DNA from: Streptomyces sp. NBC_01116
GTDB lineage: Bacteria; Actinomycetota; Actinomycetes; Streptomycetales; Streptomycetaceae
DNA: 64,000 nt
Assembly: GCF_041435495.1 (NCBI RefSeq)
Contig: NZ_CP108644.1
Coordinates: forward strand, 6,805,501-6,869,500
Reading direction: 5' to 3'
Below the pieces are notes generated by a model. It was not told where the DNA came from, did not search any database, and saw only the letters and a program-made list of their open reading frames with translations. Below, one piece after another: positions 51,997 through 59,545 of the stretch (position 1 is the stretch's first letter; each line of letters begins with the position of its first letter). The translations under genes and the position numbers were made by a program.

Positions 51997-52902
51997 ATGA
52001 CCAGCACCAGCACCAGCACCAGCACCAGCACCAGCACCAGGCAGTCGGTCACCGTCATCGGCCTCGGCCCCATGGGGCAGGCGATGGTCGGCGCCTTCCT
52101 CGACCGCGGATACGACGTCACCGTCTGGAACCGCACGGCGTCGCGCGCAGACGCTCTGGTAGCCCGTGGGGCGGTGCTCGCGCCGAACGTGAAGGAGGCC
52201 CTCGCCGCCAACGAATTGGTGATCCTCAGCCTCACGGACTACGACGCCATGTACGCCACTCTTGAGCCCGCCGCGGAGACGCTGGCCGATCGGACCCTGG
52301 TGAACCTCAGCTCGGACACACCGGAGAAGGCCCGCGCCGGGGCCCGCTGGGCAGCCGAACGGGGCGCTGTCCAGTTGACCGGCGGCGTCACCGTACCGCC
52401 CTCCGGGATCGGGCAGGCCGAGTCCTCGACCTTCTACAGCGGCCCGCGCCAGGTCTTCGACCGGCACCGGCTCGCGCTCGAAGTCATCACCGGGCGGACC
52501 GACCACCGGGGAGAGGACCCCGGGCTTGCCGCGCTCCTGTACCAGGTCGGCATGGTCATGTTCTGGACCTCCATGCTGAGTTACTGGCAGGCCCTCGCCG
52601 ACGCCAACGGCCTGACGGCGGAGGACATCCTGCCGCACGCCGTGGAGACCGCGAACTCGCTGCCGGGGTTCTTCTCCTTCTACTCCGAGCGCGTCGACAC
52701 CGGCCAGCACATCGGCGACGTGGACCGTCTGGCCATGGGGATGGCCAGCGTCGAGCACGTTCTGCACACCAATGCCGACGCGGGCGTCGACACCACCCTT
52801 CCGGCCGCGGTCGCCGACCTCTTCCGGCGCGGCATGGACGCCGGACGCAGCGCGGACAGCTTCTCCAGCCTGGTGGAGCTGATGAAGAAGGCCGAGGCGT
52901 AG
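51997..52902 (+). CDS. NAD(P)-dependent oxidoreductase, imine reductase-like
   Basis: 301 aa, 6-phosphogluconate dehydrogenase superfamily. The Rossmann loop VTVIGLGPMGQAMVGAFLDR and VTVWNRTASRADAL are clear. The C-terminal helical domain (LAALLYQVGMVMFWTSMLSY, LPGFFSFYSERVDTGQHIGD) matches imine reductases, which reduce cyclic imines. The first 14 residues after Met are a Thr-Ser run encoded by a 6-bp repeat; the fold begins at about residue 16. Start 51997 has CGGAGA 7 nt upstream. Confidence 0.87.
   Translation: MTSTSTSTSTSTSTRQSVTVIGLGPMGQAMVGAFLDRGYDVTVWNRTASRADALVARGAVLAPNVKEALAANELVILSLTDYDAMYATLEPAAETLADRTLVNLSSDTPEKARAGARWAAERGAVQLTGGVTVPPSGIGQAESSTFYSGPRQVFDRHRLALEVITGRTDHRGEDPGLAALLYQVGMVMFWTSMLSYWQALADANGLTAEDILPHAVETANSLPGFFSFYSERVDTGQHIGDVDRLAMGMASVEHVLHTNADAGVDTTLPAAVADLFRRGMDAGRSADSFSSLVELMKKAEA
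52000..52040. repeat. 6-bp tandem repeat at the start of the oxidoreductase gene
   Basis: Six full copies of ACCAGC plus ACCAG, encoding a Thr-Ser repeat immediately after the start codon. It is in frame, so slippage would change only the length of the N-terminal tail. Confidence 0.9.
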
Positions 52903-52970
52903 CCGGGCCGGCCCGACGGGTGGCTCACCGCGCAAGCTGACAAACTGCTCGCCATGAGGGAAACGGGTTC

Positions 52971-53555
52971 ATGGCTGAAGTGATCGCGATGCTGGAGGAG
53001 TTCAGGGGCATCGCCCCGCTGACCGCCGAGGCCGCGGCGGCGCGGTTCCTGGCTCATGGGTGGACGCCCGGGGGCAAGACCCGTGACGGCGTGGAGACGT
53101 CGTGGGACAAGGGCAGCGTCGGGGGCTGGATCCGGACGTTCGATGGTGGGGCGGTCAGCGTCTCGTTCTTCGTCTGGATCCGCGACGTAGACGAATCGGG
53201 CTACTTCGACGACCTGGATGCCGTCTACGAGCAGGGGGAGCAGGTGCTGGCCGACTTCCTCCCCGAGATCGAGGAGTCCCGGCTCGCCGGCCACCTCATC
53301 GAGGCCGAGCAGACGGAGGCGGACAGGGACGAGTTCATCAGGCTGAAGAAGTGGACCCTCGACGGCCGGTTTCTCACCGCCGGTGTGATCCAGCACGACA
53401 CCGATCTTCCGGTGATGGTCATGGTGGTGCTGAGCGCCGACGAGCGGCAGTGGCTGTGCCGAGGCCCAGGTCTTACAGCAGTCCCCGGGTCACGCCGTCA
53501 CGCCGCCGACCCCCGGGGGCTCCGATACGCGCATCTCTCTGCGTCTGGTCAATGA
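52971..53555 (+). CDS. Hypothetical protein
   Basis: 194 aa, not recognised. It is acidic and soluble, with a helical N-terminus (MAEVIAMLEEFRGIAPLTAEAAAARFLA), then beta-like stretches (GGWIRTFDGGAVSVSFFVWIRD, FLTAGVIQHDT). A gaggg Shine-Dalgarno lies 9 nt before the ATG. The final 35 residues (after ADERQWLCR) are Arg/Pro-rich, unlike the rest, and overlap the convergent sigma-like frame by 83 nt, so the native C-terminus may have been altered by mutation. Confidence 0.6.
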   Translation: MAEVIAMLEEFRGIAPLTAEAAAARFLAHGWTPGGKTRDGVETSWDKGSVGGWIRTFDGGAVSVSFFVWIRDVDESGYFDDLDAVYEQGEQVLADFLPEIEESRLAGHLIEAEQTEADRDEFIRLKKWTLDGRFLTAGVIQHDTDLPVMVMVVLSADERQWLCRGPGLTAVPGSRRHAADPRGLRYAHLSASGQ

Positions 53556-53865
53556 TCCAGTCCAGGGCGTAGGGGCCCGTGCTGTAGGTGGGGGCCGTAC
53601 GCCAGATCTGGGCGAAGACGTCGACCAGGGCGTCCTTTGCCTGGTCCGCGGTGGAATGTCTGGATCGCAGGAGGGCGAGAAGCAGCGGCGAGACAAGGTC
53701 GTACAGCTCGGCCAGGGCCTTCGTGCTGCCGTGGGCGATCAGCACCAGCAGGTCATCAGCCCGCGCCGTTGCTCGTCCAGGCACCACGCACGCGGCCTTG
53801 GGTGAGTGACCGACACCCTGATTCCGCTGCCGTGTCCCAGTCTCCGCTTCCTTCACACATCTCAC
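53473..53865 (-). CDS. Short protein with sigma-70 region 2-like segment
   Basis: 130 aa. Residues about 37-115 resemble the region 2 of ECF sigma factors of the SigK group: LVLIAHGSTKALAELYDLVS, AKDALVDVFAQIWRTAPTYS and ALDWIIDQTQRDARIG. No region 4 follows; the frame ends shortly after. It may be a truncated sigma gene or a short decoy. The start may be GTG 53865 or the GTG three codons later. It overlaps the 3' end of the convergent hypothetical gene. Confidence 0.55.
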   Translation of the reverse strand: MRCVKEAETGTRQRNQGVGHSPKAACVVPGRATARADDLLVLIAHGSTKALAELYDLVSPLLLALLRSRHSTADQAKDALVDVFAQIWRTAPTYSTGPYALDWIIDQTQRDARIGAPGGRRRDGVTRGLL

Positions 53866-54060
53866 CTTATCGGTGCTTCGGCTGCCGCCTGGCCCGGGGC
53901 CGTAAGCCCTCTCGGTCCCCCGGCCACCGGTCAGCTTTCAACCAAGGCTCCAGAAGGGTGCATTACCGCTCCGGCGAGGCGGGGCACTTCGGCATGCGGC
54001 AGGAAATCCGTAAGAGTTCGTGTTGCCCGACAGCCGTTACGTCTTTCGAGAGGACCACTC

Positions 54061-54312
54061 ATGCTCCGCCGTATCGCGTTCACCCTGGCCACTGTCGCCG
54101 CCGCCGGTTTCGTCGCCGCCGCCCCCGCCGCCGCCAACGACTGGGAGGGCGGCAAGGCCGGCGGCGGCTACCAGCACGTCGAAGGGCACAAGGCGAGCGC
54201 GGACTACCTGAACCTTGGCGGCCCGTACGGCATCACCTACGCCAAGGAGAAGAAGGCCGGCTTCGAGGCCGAGCGCGGCTACTTCTACGCCCAGTACCTC
54301 CAGGGCCGCTAG
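54061..54312 (+). CDS. Small secreted protein
   Basis: 83 aa, not recognised. A signal peptide (FTLATVAAAGFVAAAPAAA) ends near residue 25, leaving a mature peptide of about 58 residues, rich in Gly, Lys, Glu and Tyr (GGYQHVEGHKASADYLNL, ERGYFYAQYLQGR). No cysteines are present. GAGAGGA lies 6 nt before the ATG. A long perfect inverted repeat follows the stop, so it is likely a monocistronic, strongly terminated transcript. Confidence 0.75.
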   Translation: MLRRIAFTLATVAAAGFVAAAPAAANDWEGGKAGGGYQHVEGHKASADYLNLGGPYGITYAKEKKAGFEAERGYFYAQYLQGR

Positions 54313-54319
54313 AACGCAC

Positions 54320-54360
54320 CGCGTGCGGGGCCCGCTCCTCGTGAGTGGGCCCCGCACGCG
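54320..54360 (+). terminator. Strong hairpin after the small secreted protein gene
   Basis: 14-bp perfect stem (CGCGTGCGGGGCCC / GGGCCCCGCACGCG) with a 13-nt loop, 7 nt after the stop codon. No T-run, but the length and position fit an actinobacterial terminator. Confidence 0.75.
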
Positions 54361-54396
54361 TATGCGGCGAGGAACTCGACGGGTTCCGGGAGGCGG

Positions 54397-54436
54397 GCTG
54401 TCGTGGGGCACCCCAGGAGTGGCACCCCACGACAGC
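54397..54436. terminator. Second hairpin, near the convergent gene end
   Basis: 12-bp perfect stem (GCTGTCGTGGGG / CCCCACGACAGC) with a 16-nt loop, just after the first hairpin and 6 nt beyond the end of the minus-strand frame at 54443. It may terminate that gene or act as a second stop for the small secreted protein gene. Confidence 0.55.
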
Positions 54437-54442
54437 TGTTCC

Positions 54443-55114
54443 TCACAGGCCGTCACCGCGAGGAACGGGTGCGGCGGCCATAGTCGATGGCGCCGCAGTG
54501 CGCGGTGCTCCTTCCCAAGCCTCCGCGCACAGGCTATTCGCCACCGGACGGGCGGTGGATTGGTCCGCGAGAGGACTTCTCACCGGTCGGCCCGACTCTT
54601 CCGCCCACGGCCGAGGCCCGGCACCGAGGACTGGCCGGACCGGCCGGCGAGTGGAGACCTTGGGAACGACGAGGGCGGGTGTGCCCCTTTCAGCCCAGTG
54701 GTCGGTGATGTGCCGTCGCGATGATCGGTTCACCGCGTAGGTCGTGGCGAACTCGATCCCCAGAGCCATGAACGCCCCGCACGGACCCGACACCGGCACG
54801 AACCCCATCCCCGCCGCTGTCCCGACCGCGACAGCGGCCCCCCGCGGCACCGTGACCGCGGCCACCGCCACGGTCCGCCCCGCAAGCGGGTGCAGCACCA
54901 GCCCCACCAGTGCGAATCCGACGAGGGCGGCGGCGCCGCTCCGGCACAGGACGACGAACCCGATCACGCGTGCGGGCGCCACATACCGGCTGGACGCGAT
55001 CGGCGTCGGCGGTCGGCGCTCTCCCACCGCCCTCGGCGACCTCAGTTCCGCCAACAGGCGGTGAAGAGCTTCCGGTTCCCGCCGCCGGAAGCCGAGCCAC
55101 TGGTAACGGCGCAC
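54443..55114 (-). CDS. Hypothetical membrane protein
   Basis: 223 aa, not recognised. Two to three hydrophobic stretches are seen (VIGFVVLCRSGAAALVGFAL, VAVAAVTVPRGAAVAVGTAA, then GAFMALGIEFATTYAV), and the C-terminal 80 residues are Arg/Pro-rich. The GTG start has GGAGG directly next to it, which is too close to be a good ribosome site. No homologue came to mind, and the frame may be a remnant or partly artefact. Confidence 0.4.
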   Translation of the reverse strand: MRRYQWLGFRRREPEALHRLLAELRSPRAVGERRPPTPIASSRYVAPARVIGFVVLCRSGAAALVGFALVGLVLHPLAGRTVAVAAVTVPRGAAVAVGTAAGMGFVPVSGPCGAFMALGIEFATTYAVNRSSRRHITDHWAERGTPALVVPKVSTRRPVRPVLGAGPRPWAEESGRPVRSPLADQSTARPVANSLCAEAWEGAPRTAAPSTMAAAPVPRGDGL

Positions 55115-55284
55115 CTCCGCGCTGTCCGGTGGCAGGCGTTCCGTCTGGGACGCGGCACCAGGCGCTGGACTCGATACTCAGTGCTGGGCTGCCGACGGAT
55201 CCGGTGGTGATGTGGCGGGACCCGGCGAGCGCCGGGCCAGGCGGGGCCACGTGGCCCGAACCACTCCGGGCCCGGCCTCGCTGC

Positions 55285-56109
55285 TCAGCACGGACTGCGC
55301 CAGGTCCCCAGCTCCCACTTCTTCCGCATGGAGGAGAGGCCCAGCCTGCGGGACTCGGGGCAGAAGCGGTCGGTCGGCTCGGTGTACTCCACGTGGAAGA
55401 CGGCCTTGCCCGCCTCGATGAACGGTGTGAGCCTCGCGCACTCGCCGTACTGCGCGCACTGCTCGTTGACCGCGAAGTCGAAGGCTCTCACCAGCTGCGG
55501 GATCTGCGAGAGATCATTCTTCAGGCCCACCGCCAGGCCGCGTTCGTGGGCGATGCCGGCGATCATGCGGTTGTATCGCAGTTGGTCCCGCGCGGTGAGC
55601 GGGAAGCCCGTGTCGTCGGCGTACCCCTCCACGAGGTCGGGCTCCACCGCGTCGAATCCCTTCTTCCGGCACATGTCGAACCGCCGTTCCATGATCGGCC
55701 GAAGCAGGGAGATCCGCCGGATGTCGAGCCAGCGCTCACCCCGCCAGCCGTTCGGCCCGCCCAGCACCGAGCGGGGGAAGGCATCCTTGTCGGGCCGGTA
55801 GTCCTCCCAGGCGCCCACGTTGATGTAGCAGATCACCTTGCGGCCCGCGCGGTGGAGCCGGGCGACGTCCTCGGCGTCGTTCTCGAAGCCGTCGATGTCA
55901 TAGACCGGCACGTCGGCCGCCTCGGCGTCGACCTTCCCGTCGAGCTGCCACTGCCAGGCCAGCCCCGGACGAGGCTGCCACCGGCCCTTGCTCGGTCCGC
56001 CCGATGCCGGGTCCCGGCTGCCCGTATCGGAGCAGCCGGACAGCAGGGTGCTCACCACGACCGCCAGCACGGCTGGCAGGGCTGCCCACGGCAGGGCTCC
56101 GCGTCTCAC
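55285..56109 (-). CDS. Endo-alpha-1,4-polygalactosaminidase-like lipoprotein (GH114)
   Basis: 274 aa. N-terminal signal with lipobox (LLSGC) near residue 25. The catalytic domain is GH114-like: VPVYDIDGFENDAEDVARLH, KVICYINVGAWEDYRPD, RWLDIRRISLLRPI, KKGFDAVEPDLVEGYADDTG and LAVGLKNDLSQIPQLV. Such enzymes cut galactosaminogalactan and Pel. The Asp/Glu pair in EPDLVEG is a plausible catalytic site. The GTG start overlaps the stop of the spherulin-like gene (GTGA). It is the last gene of the minus-strand operon, a common spot for a hydrolase in a polymer locus. Confidence 0.9.
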   Translation of the reverse strand: MRRGALPWAALPAVLAVVVSTLLSGCSDTGSRDPASGGPSKGRWQPRPGLAWQWQLDGKVDAEAADVPVYDIDGFENDAEDVARLHRAGRKVICYINVGAWEDYRPDKDAFPRSVLGGPNGWRGERWLDIRRISLLRPIMERRFDMCRKKGFDAVEPDLVEGYADDTGFPLTARDQLRYNRMIAGIAHERGLAVGLKNDLSQIPQLVRAFDFAVNEQCAQYGECARLTPFIEAGKAVFHVEYTEPTDRFCPESRRLGLSSMRKKWELGTWRSPC

Positions 56110-56768
56110 CGCCCTGCTCCGGACAGCACCGGCGTGAGCCGGGCCCACGGGTTGGGTGGCTTCCCGGTCACCGGGCCCGACACCGCGGCACCACGCTCGT
56201 GGGCGGTGCGCACGGCCAGCGGGGTCAGCGCCTCGGGTACGTCGTACACCAGGTGGCAGAAGCGGTCGGGCGGACAGCGCGTCGTCCAGTCGGGCCTGCT
56301 GAACGCCGACACATAGGTGGTCCAAGGGCCCTCGAACGTGACGAGGAGATCGGCGATGCCGGCGTAGCCGGGAGCCGGGTGCACGCCCGGGTTGAGGACC
56401 ACGGGCGACGCACCCTGCCGGCGCAGCGAGCGCACCAGCTTCCGGTAGGCGGGCAGCGCGTCCCCGGCGGCGCTCACCCGGTCGAGGAAACAGCCGTCGG
56501 TCGCATACCACTCCCGGTGCCGGGCGGCATCGGCGGTGACATCGGCGGAGGACCGGGTGCCGTAGTCGGTGTCCACATAGCCGAGTACGCGGGCGCCCGC
56601 TCCCCGCAGCGCCCCCGCCGCGGAGACGAAAGCGGGATCGGGGGCGCCGCCCGGCCCGTCCGCGGGATTGAGCACGACCGCGTAGGTACGGTCGGCCGCC
56701 TCAATGAGCCGGTGCCAGGCGGCCGGGTCCACGGCCGGGTGGACGTAGAGCGGGATCAGGAGGCTCAC
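56106..56768 (-). CDS. Spherulin 4-like protein
   Basis: 220 aa. Matches the spherulation-specific family 4: SLLIPLYVHPAVDPAAWHRL, YAVVLNPADGPGGAPDPAF, VLGYVDTDYGTRSSADVTAD, TDGCFLDRVSAAGD and VVLNPGVHPAPGYAGIADLL. The family has a TIM-barrel-like fold related to GH114 enzymes and is often found near polygalactosamine hydrolases. The GTG start at 56768 overlaps the epimerase stop. It is probably a glycan-active partner of the GH114 protein, although it lacks a visible signal peptide. Confidence 0.85.
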   Translation of the reverse strand: MSLLIPLYVHPAVDPAAWHRLIEAADRTYAVVLNPADGPGGAPDPAFVSAAGALRGAGARVLGYVDTDYGTRSSADVTADAARHREWYATDGCFLDRVSAAGDALPAYRKLVRSLRRQGASPVVLNPGVHPAPGYAGIADLLVTFEGPWTTYVSAFSRPDWTTRCPPDRFCHLVYDVPEALTPLAVRTAHERGAAVSGPVTGKPPNPWARLTPVLSGAGR

Positions 56769-57691
56769 GATGACGGTTCGCCTTCCTCGTGCGGGGCCGG
56801 AGGGCTGGCGCCGGCGGACCACAGTGCTGTCAGAGACTCCCGGAGCGCATACGAGGGACGCCAGCCGAGGGCTGCCCCGGCGGCAGAGATGTCGGAGCGC
56901 TGCCAGGACACCTGCTCCGAGCGGGCGGAGCCGACGCCCTGTTCCTCGATGCGTCCGCCGAAGCCCGCGATCTCTGCCAGGGTATGCACCAGTTCACGCA
57001 CCGGTACGGCGTCGCCGCCGCCGATGTTGAGCACGCGCGGCAACGGCCCGGGCGCCGTCACCGCCTGCTCCACCGCCCGTGCCACGTCACGTGCGTCGAC
57101 GAAGTCGCGGTACGCCGACAGGTCCCCGAGGCGGAGCACCGCGTCCGTGTCCGAACCCGCCTCGCGCAGGAGCCGGGTGACCCGGCCGGGCAGTCCGCCG
57201 GGAGGTGCCCCGGGCCCCACCGGGTTGCCGACCCTGAGGACGAGTGCGTCCAGGGCCGAGGTCGTGACGGTGACCGTGCCGGCCAGCTTCGTGGCCCCGT
57301 AGGCGCTGAGTGGGCCGGTGGCCGCCGACTCCGCCGTCGGAATCCTGCCGGTCCCCGGGCCGTACTCGGCGGCCGAACCGAGATGGACCAGCCTGGCCGA
57401 GGGACAGGCCAGAACCATTGCCTCGCACAGGACGGCGGGCCCCCGGGCGTTGGCCTCCGCCAGCGCCACCGGGTCCCCGCCGGTCGCGCCGGCACAGTTG
57501 ACCACGGAGTCCGGCGCCGCCGACGCCAGGGTCTTCGCGAGCCGTTCGACGGAGTCGGTGGCGAGGTCGACGGGAACGTCGGCGGCGGGGGACCGCCCGC
57601 CGCCGAGGACCCGCGCGCCCTTGAGAGCACCGAGCCGCTCGGCGACGTGGGCCCCCAGATAACCGGTGGAACCGAGGACGAGAATGCGCAT
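56765..57691 (-). CDS. NAD-dependent epimerase/dehydratase
   Basis: 308 aa extended SDR. The cofactor loop is VLGSTGYLGAHVAERL; the catalytic Tyr and Lys are in SAYGATKLAG; the Ser site is VHLGSAAEYGPGTG. It resembles nucleotide-sugar 4-epimerases/reductases (dTDP-4-dehydrorhamnose reductase-like class). In a Pel-like context a UDP-GlcNAc 4-epimerase that yields UDP-GalNAc would be useful, but the short N-terminal domain also suits other sugars. Overlaps the spherulin-like gene by 4 nt. Confidence 0.85.
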   Translation of the reverse strand: MRILVLGSTGYLGAHVAERLGALKGARVLGGGRSPAADVPVDLATDSVERLAKTLASAAPDSVVNCAGATGGDPVALAEANARGPAVLCEAMVLACPSARLVHLGSAAEYGPGTGRIPTAESAATGPLSAYGATKLAGTVTVTTSALDALVLRVGNPVGPGAPPGGLPGRVTRLLREAGSDTDAVLRLGDLSAYRDFVDARDVARAVEQAVTAPGPLPRVLNIGGGDAVPVRELVHTLAEIAGFGGRIEEQGVGSARSEQVSWQRSDISAAGAALGWRPSYALRESLTALWSAGASPPAPHEEGEPSS

Positions 57692-57698
57692 ACGCTGC

Positions 57699-58412
57699 TC
57701 AGGCCCCCTTGAGCAGCAGGGACTTGCGGCTGGTGAACTCCGCGTTGGCCCGGTCGTAGTCGTCGGGACGGCCGATGTCCAGCCAGTAGCCGTCGAAATC
57801 GTAGGCGTGCGGGGGGTTACCGGAACCCAGGAGGTCCAGCACCAACTCGTCGAAGCCCAGCGGCAGTCCGGCGGTGTAGCCGTCGAGTGTGGCCCGGGTC
57901 AATCCGTACACCCCCATGGAAACGCGGTAGTCCAAGCTCGGCTTCTCGGTGAAGCCGACGACCTTGCTCGCGTCGGTGGTCAGTACGCCGAAGTCGATGC
58001 GCACCTGGCGCGCGTACGTGGCGATGGTCAGAGGTGCTCCGGAGTCCCGGTGTCGGTGGAGGACGTCGGCGTAGTCGAGGTCGGTGAGAATGTCCCCGTT
58101 CATCACCAGGAAGTTCTCCGGCAGCCGTTCACGCATCGTCAGGAGTGGTCCCATGGTCCCCAGCGGGGATTCCTCGGTGGAGTAGTCGACTCTCAGGCCC
58201 CACTGGGAGCCGTCGCCGACGTAGGCCCGGATGATCTCGCCGAGATGGCCGATGGCGATGGTGCAGCCGGTGAAGCCGGCCGAGGCGAGCTGGCGCAGGA
58301 CGATCTCGAGGATGGCGTGCTGGTCGCCGATGGGCACCAGCGGCTTGGGCAGAGCCGTGGTGTAGGGCCGCAGCCGGACACCCTTGCCACCGGCCATGAT
58401 CACTGCGTACAT
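57699..58412 (-). CDS. Sugar-1-phosphate nucleotidyltransferase
   Basis: 237 aa, NTP_transferase fold. The GxGxRLxPxT loop is MAGGKGVRLRPYTTALPKPL, then PLVPIGDQHAIL; the metal-binding Asp is in FLVMNGDILTDLDY. The C-terminal region GYWLDIGRPDDYDRAN matches mannose/glucose-1-phosphate guanylyl- or thymidylyltransferase-like proteins. It would make a nucleotide sugar for the locus. It is 7 nt upstream of the epimerase on the same strand. Confidence 0.9.
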   Translation of the reverse strand: MYAVIMAGGKGVRLRPYTTALPKPLVPIGDQHAILEIVLRQLASAGFTGCTIAIGHLGEIIRAYVGDGSQWGLRVDYSTEESPLGTMGPLLTMRERLPENFLVMNGDILTDLDYADVLHRHRDSGAPLTIATYARQVRIDFGVLTTDASKVVGFTEKPSLDYRVSMGVYGLTRATLDGYTAGLPLGFDELVLDLLGSGNPPHAYDFDGYWLDIGRPDDYDRANAEFTSRKSLLLKGA

Positions 58413-58444
58413 GGTCTTCCCCTTGCTCGAAGTGCCGGATGTGG

Positions 58445-59446
58445 TCAGATGTTGTACGTGCCGGTCTTGTAGCGGGCGAGATTCCCCGGCTCGCGGAAGA
58501 ACTCCACCGTCCGCGCGAGGCCCTCCTCCAGGCTGTGCGCCGGGCTCCAGCCGGTCGCCGCGTGCAGTCGCCCAGCATCCGCGACCAGTCGCATGACCTC
58601 CGAGTTCGCGGGCCGCAGCCGCTGCGTGTCCTCGCGGACGTCGAGCGTGGTGTCCATCAGCTTGCCGATGAGGGCGACCAGGTCGCCGACGGAGATCTCG
58701 CCGCCCGTACCGGCGTTGAAAGTTCGGCCCACGACCCGCTCGGCGGGCGCGGAGCCGACCGCCAGGAACGCCTGCGCGGTGTCCCGGACGAAGGTGAAGT
58801 CCCGGGTGGGACGCAGGTCGCCGAGGGTGATGGTCCGCTCCCCCGCCGCGACCTGGCCGATGACGGTAGGGATCACGGCCCGCATGGACTGCCGCGGCCC
58901 GAAGGTGTTGAACGGCCGCAGCGTCACCACCGGGGTGTCGAAGCTGGCGTGATAGCTGTCGGCCAGGCGGTCCCCGCCCGCCTTCGAAGCCGCATAGGGG
59001 GACTGGGTGTTGATGGGGTGGTCCTCGGTGATCGGCACGGTCTGCGCGGTGCCGTAGGTCTCGCTGGTGGAGGTGTGCACCAGCCGCGGTGTGCCCGCGG
59101 CCCGTACCGCCTCCAGCACGTTCAGGGTGCCGGTGATGTTGGTGTCCACGTAGCTGTGGGGCGCCCGGTAGGAGTAGGGGATCGCGATGAGCGCGGCCAA
59201 GTGGTAGACGCTGTCGGCCCCTTCGACGAAATGGCGGACCGAACCCGGGTCCCGGACGTCTCCGAGGACGATCTCGACCTGGTCCAGGACGGCGGGGGAG
59301 AGGGTCTCGAGCCAGCCGTACGAGGAGAAGGAGTTGTACTGCGCCATGGCCCTCACCCGGTGCCCGGCGGCGACGAGCGCCTCGGTGAGGTGGGAACCGA
59401 TGAAGCCCTCGGCTCCGGTGACGGCGGCGAGCGATGGGGCGTTCAA
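58445..59446 (-). CDS. NAD-dependent sugar 4,6-dehydratase (LegB-like)
   Basis: 333 aa extended SDR. The cofactor loop is VTGAEGFIGSHLTEAL, followed by the LegB-type segment MAQYNSFSSYGWLE. The catalytic motifs are VHTSTSETYGTA and SPYAASKAGGD. LegB and similar enzymes make 4-keto-6-deoxy derivatives of a nucleotide-linked GlcNAc or GalNAc. It lies 32 nt upstream of the nucleotidyltransferase. Together the two suggest a modified amino sugar in the polymer (inference). Confidence 0.88.
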   Translation of the reverse strand: MNAPSLAAVTGAEGFIGSHLTEALVAAGHRVRAMAQYNSFSSYGWLETLSPAVLDQVEIVLGDVRDPGSVRHFVEGADSVYHLAALIAIPYSYRAPHSYVDTNITGTLNVLEAVRAAGTPRLVHTSTSETYGTAQTVPITEDHPINTQSPYAASKAGGDRLADSYHASFDTPVVTLRPFNTFGPRQSMRAVIPTVIGQVAAGERTITLGDLRPTRDFTFVRDTAQAFLAVGSAPAERVVGRTFNAGTGGEISVGDLVALIGKLMDTTLDVREDTQRLRPANSEVMRLVADAGRLHAATGWSPAHSLEEGLARTVEFFREPGNLARYKTGTYNI

Positions 59447-59545
59447 GATGGTTTCCTTCCGGTGGTTGGTGGTCGGTGGTCGGTGGCGGTTCGAGGGGCC
59501 CGGGAAGCGGACGCCTGTGGCGGGTGCGCGGTCGGTGGAGCCCGG

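Noticed and set aside
54744..55064. Plus-strand frame of 106 codons
   Set aside because: No ribosome site; Thr/Ala/Pro-rich composition looks like a shadow of the minus-strand frame at 54443-55114.
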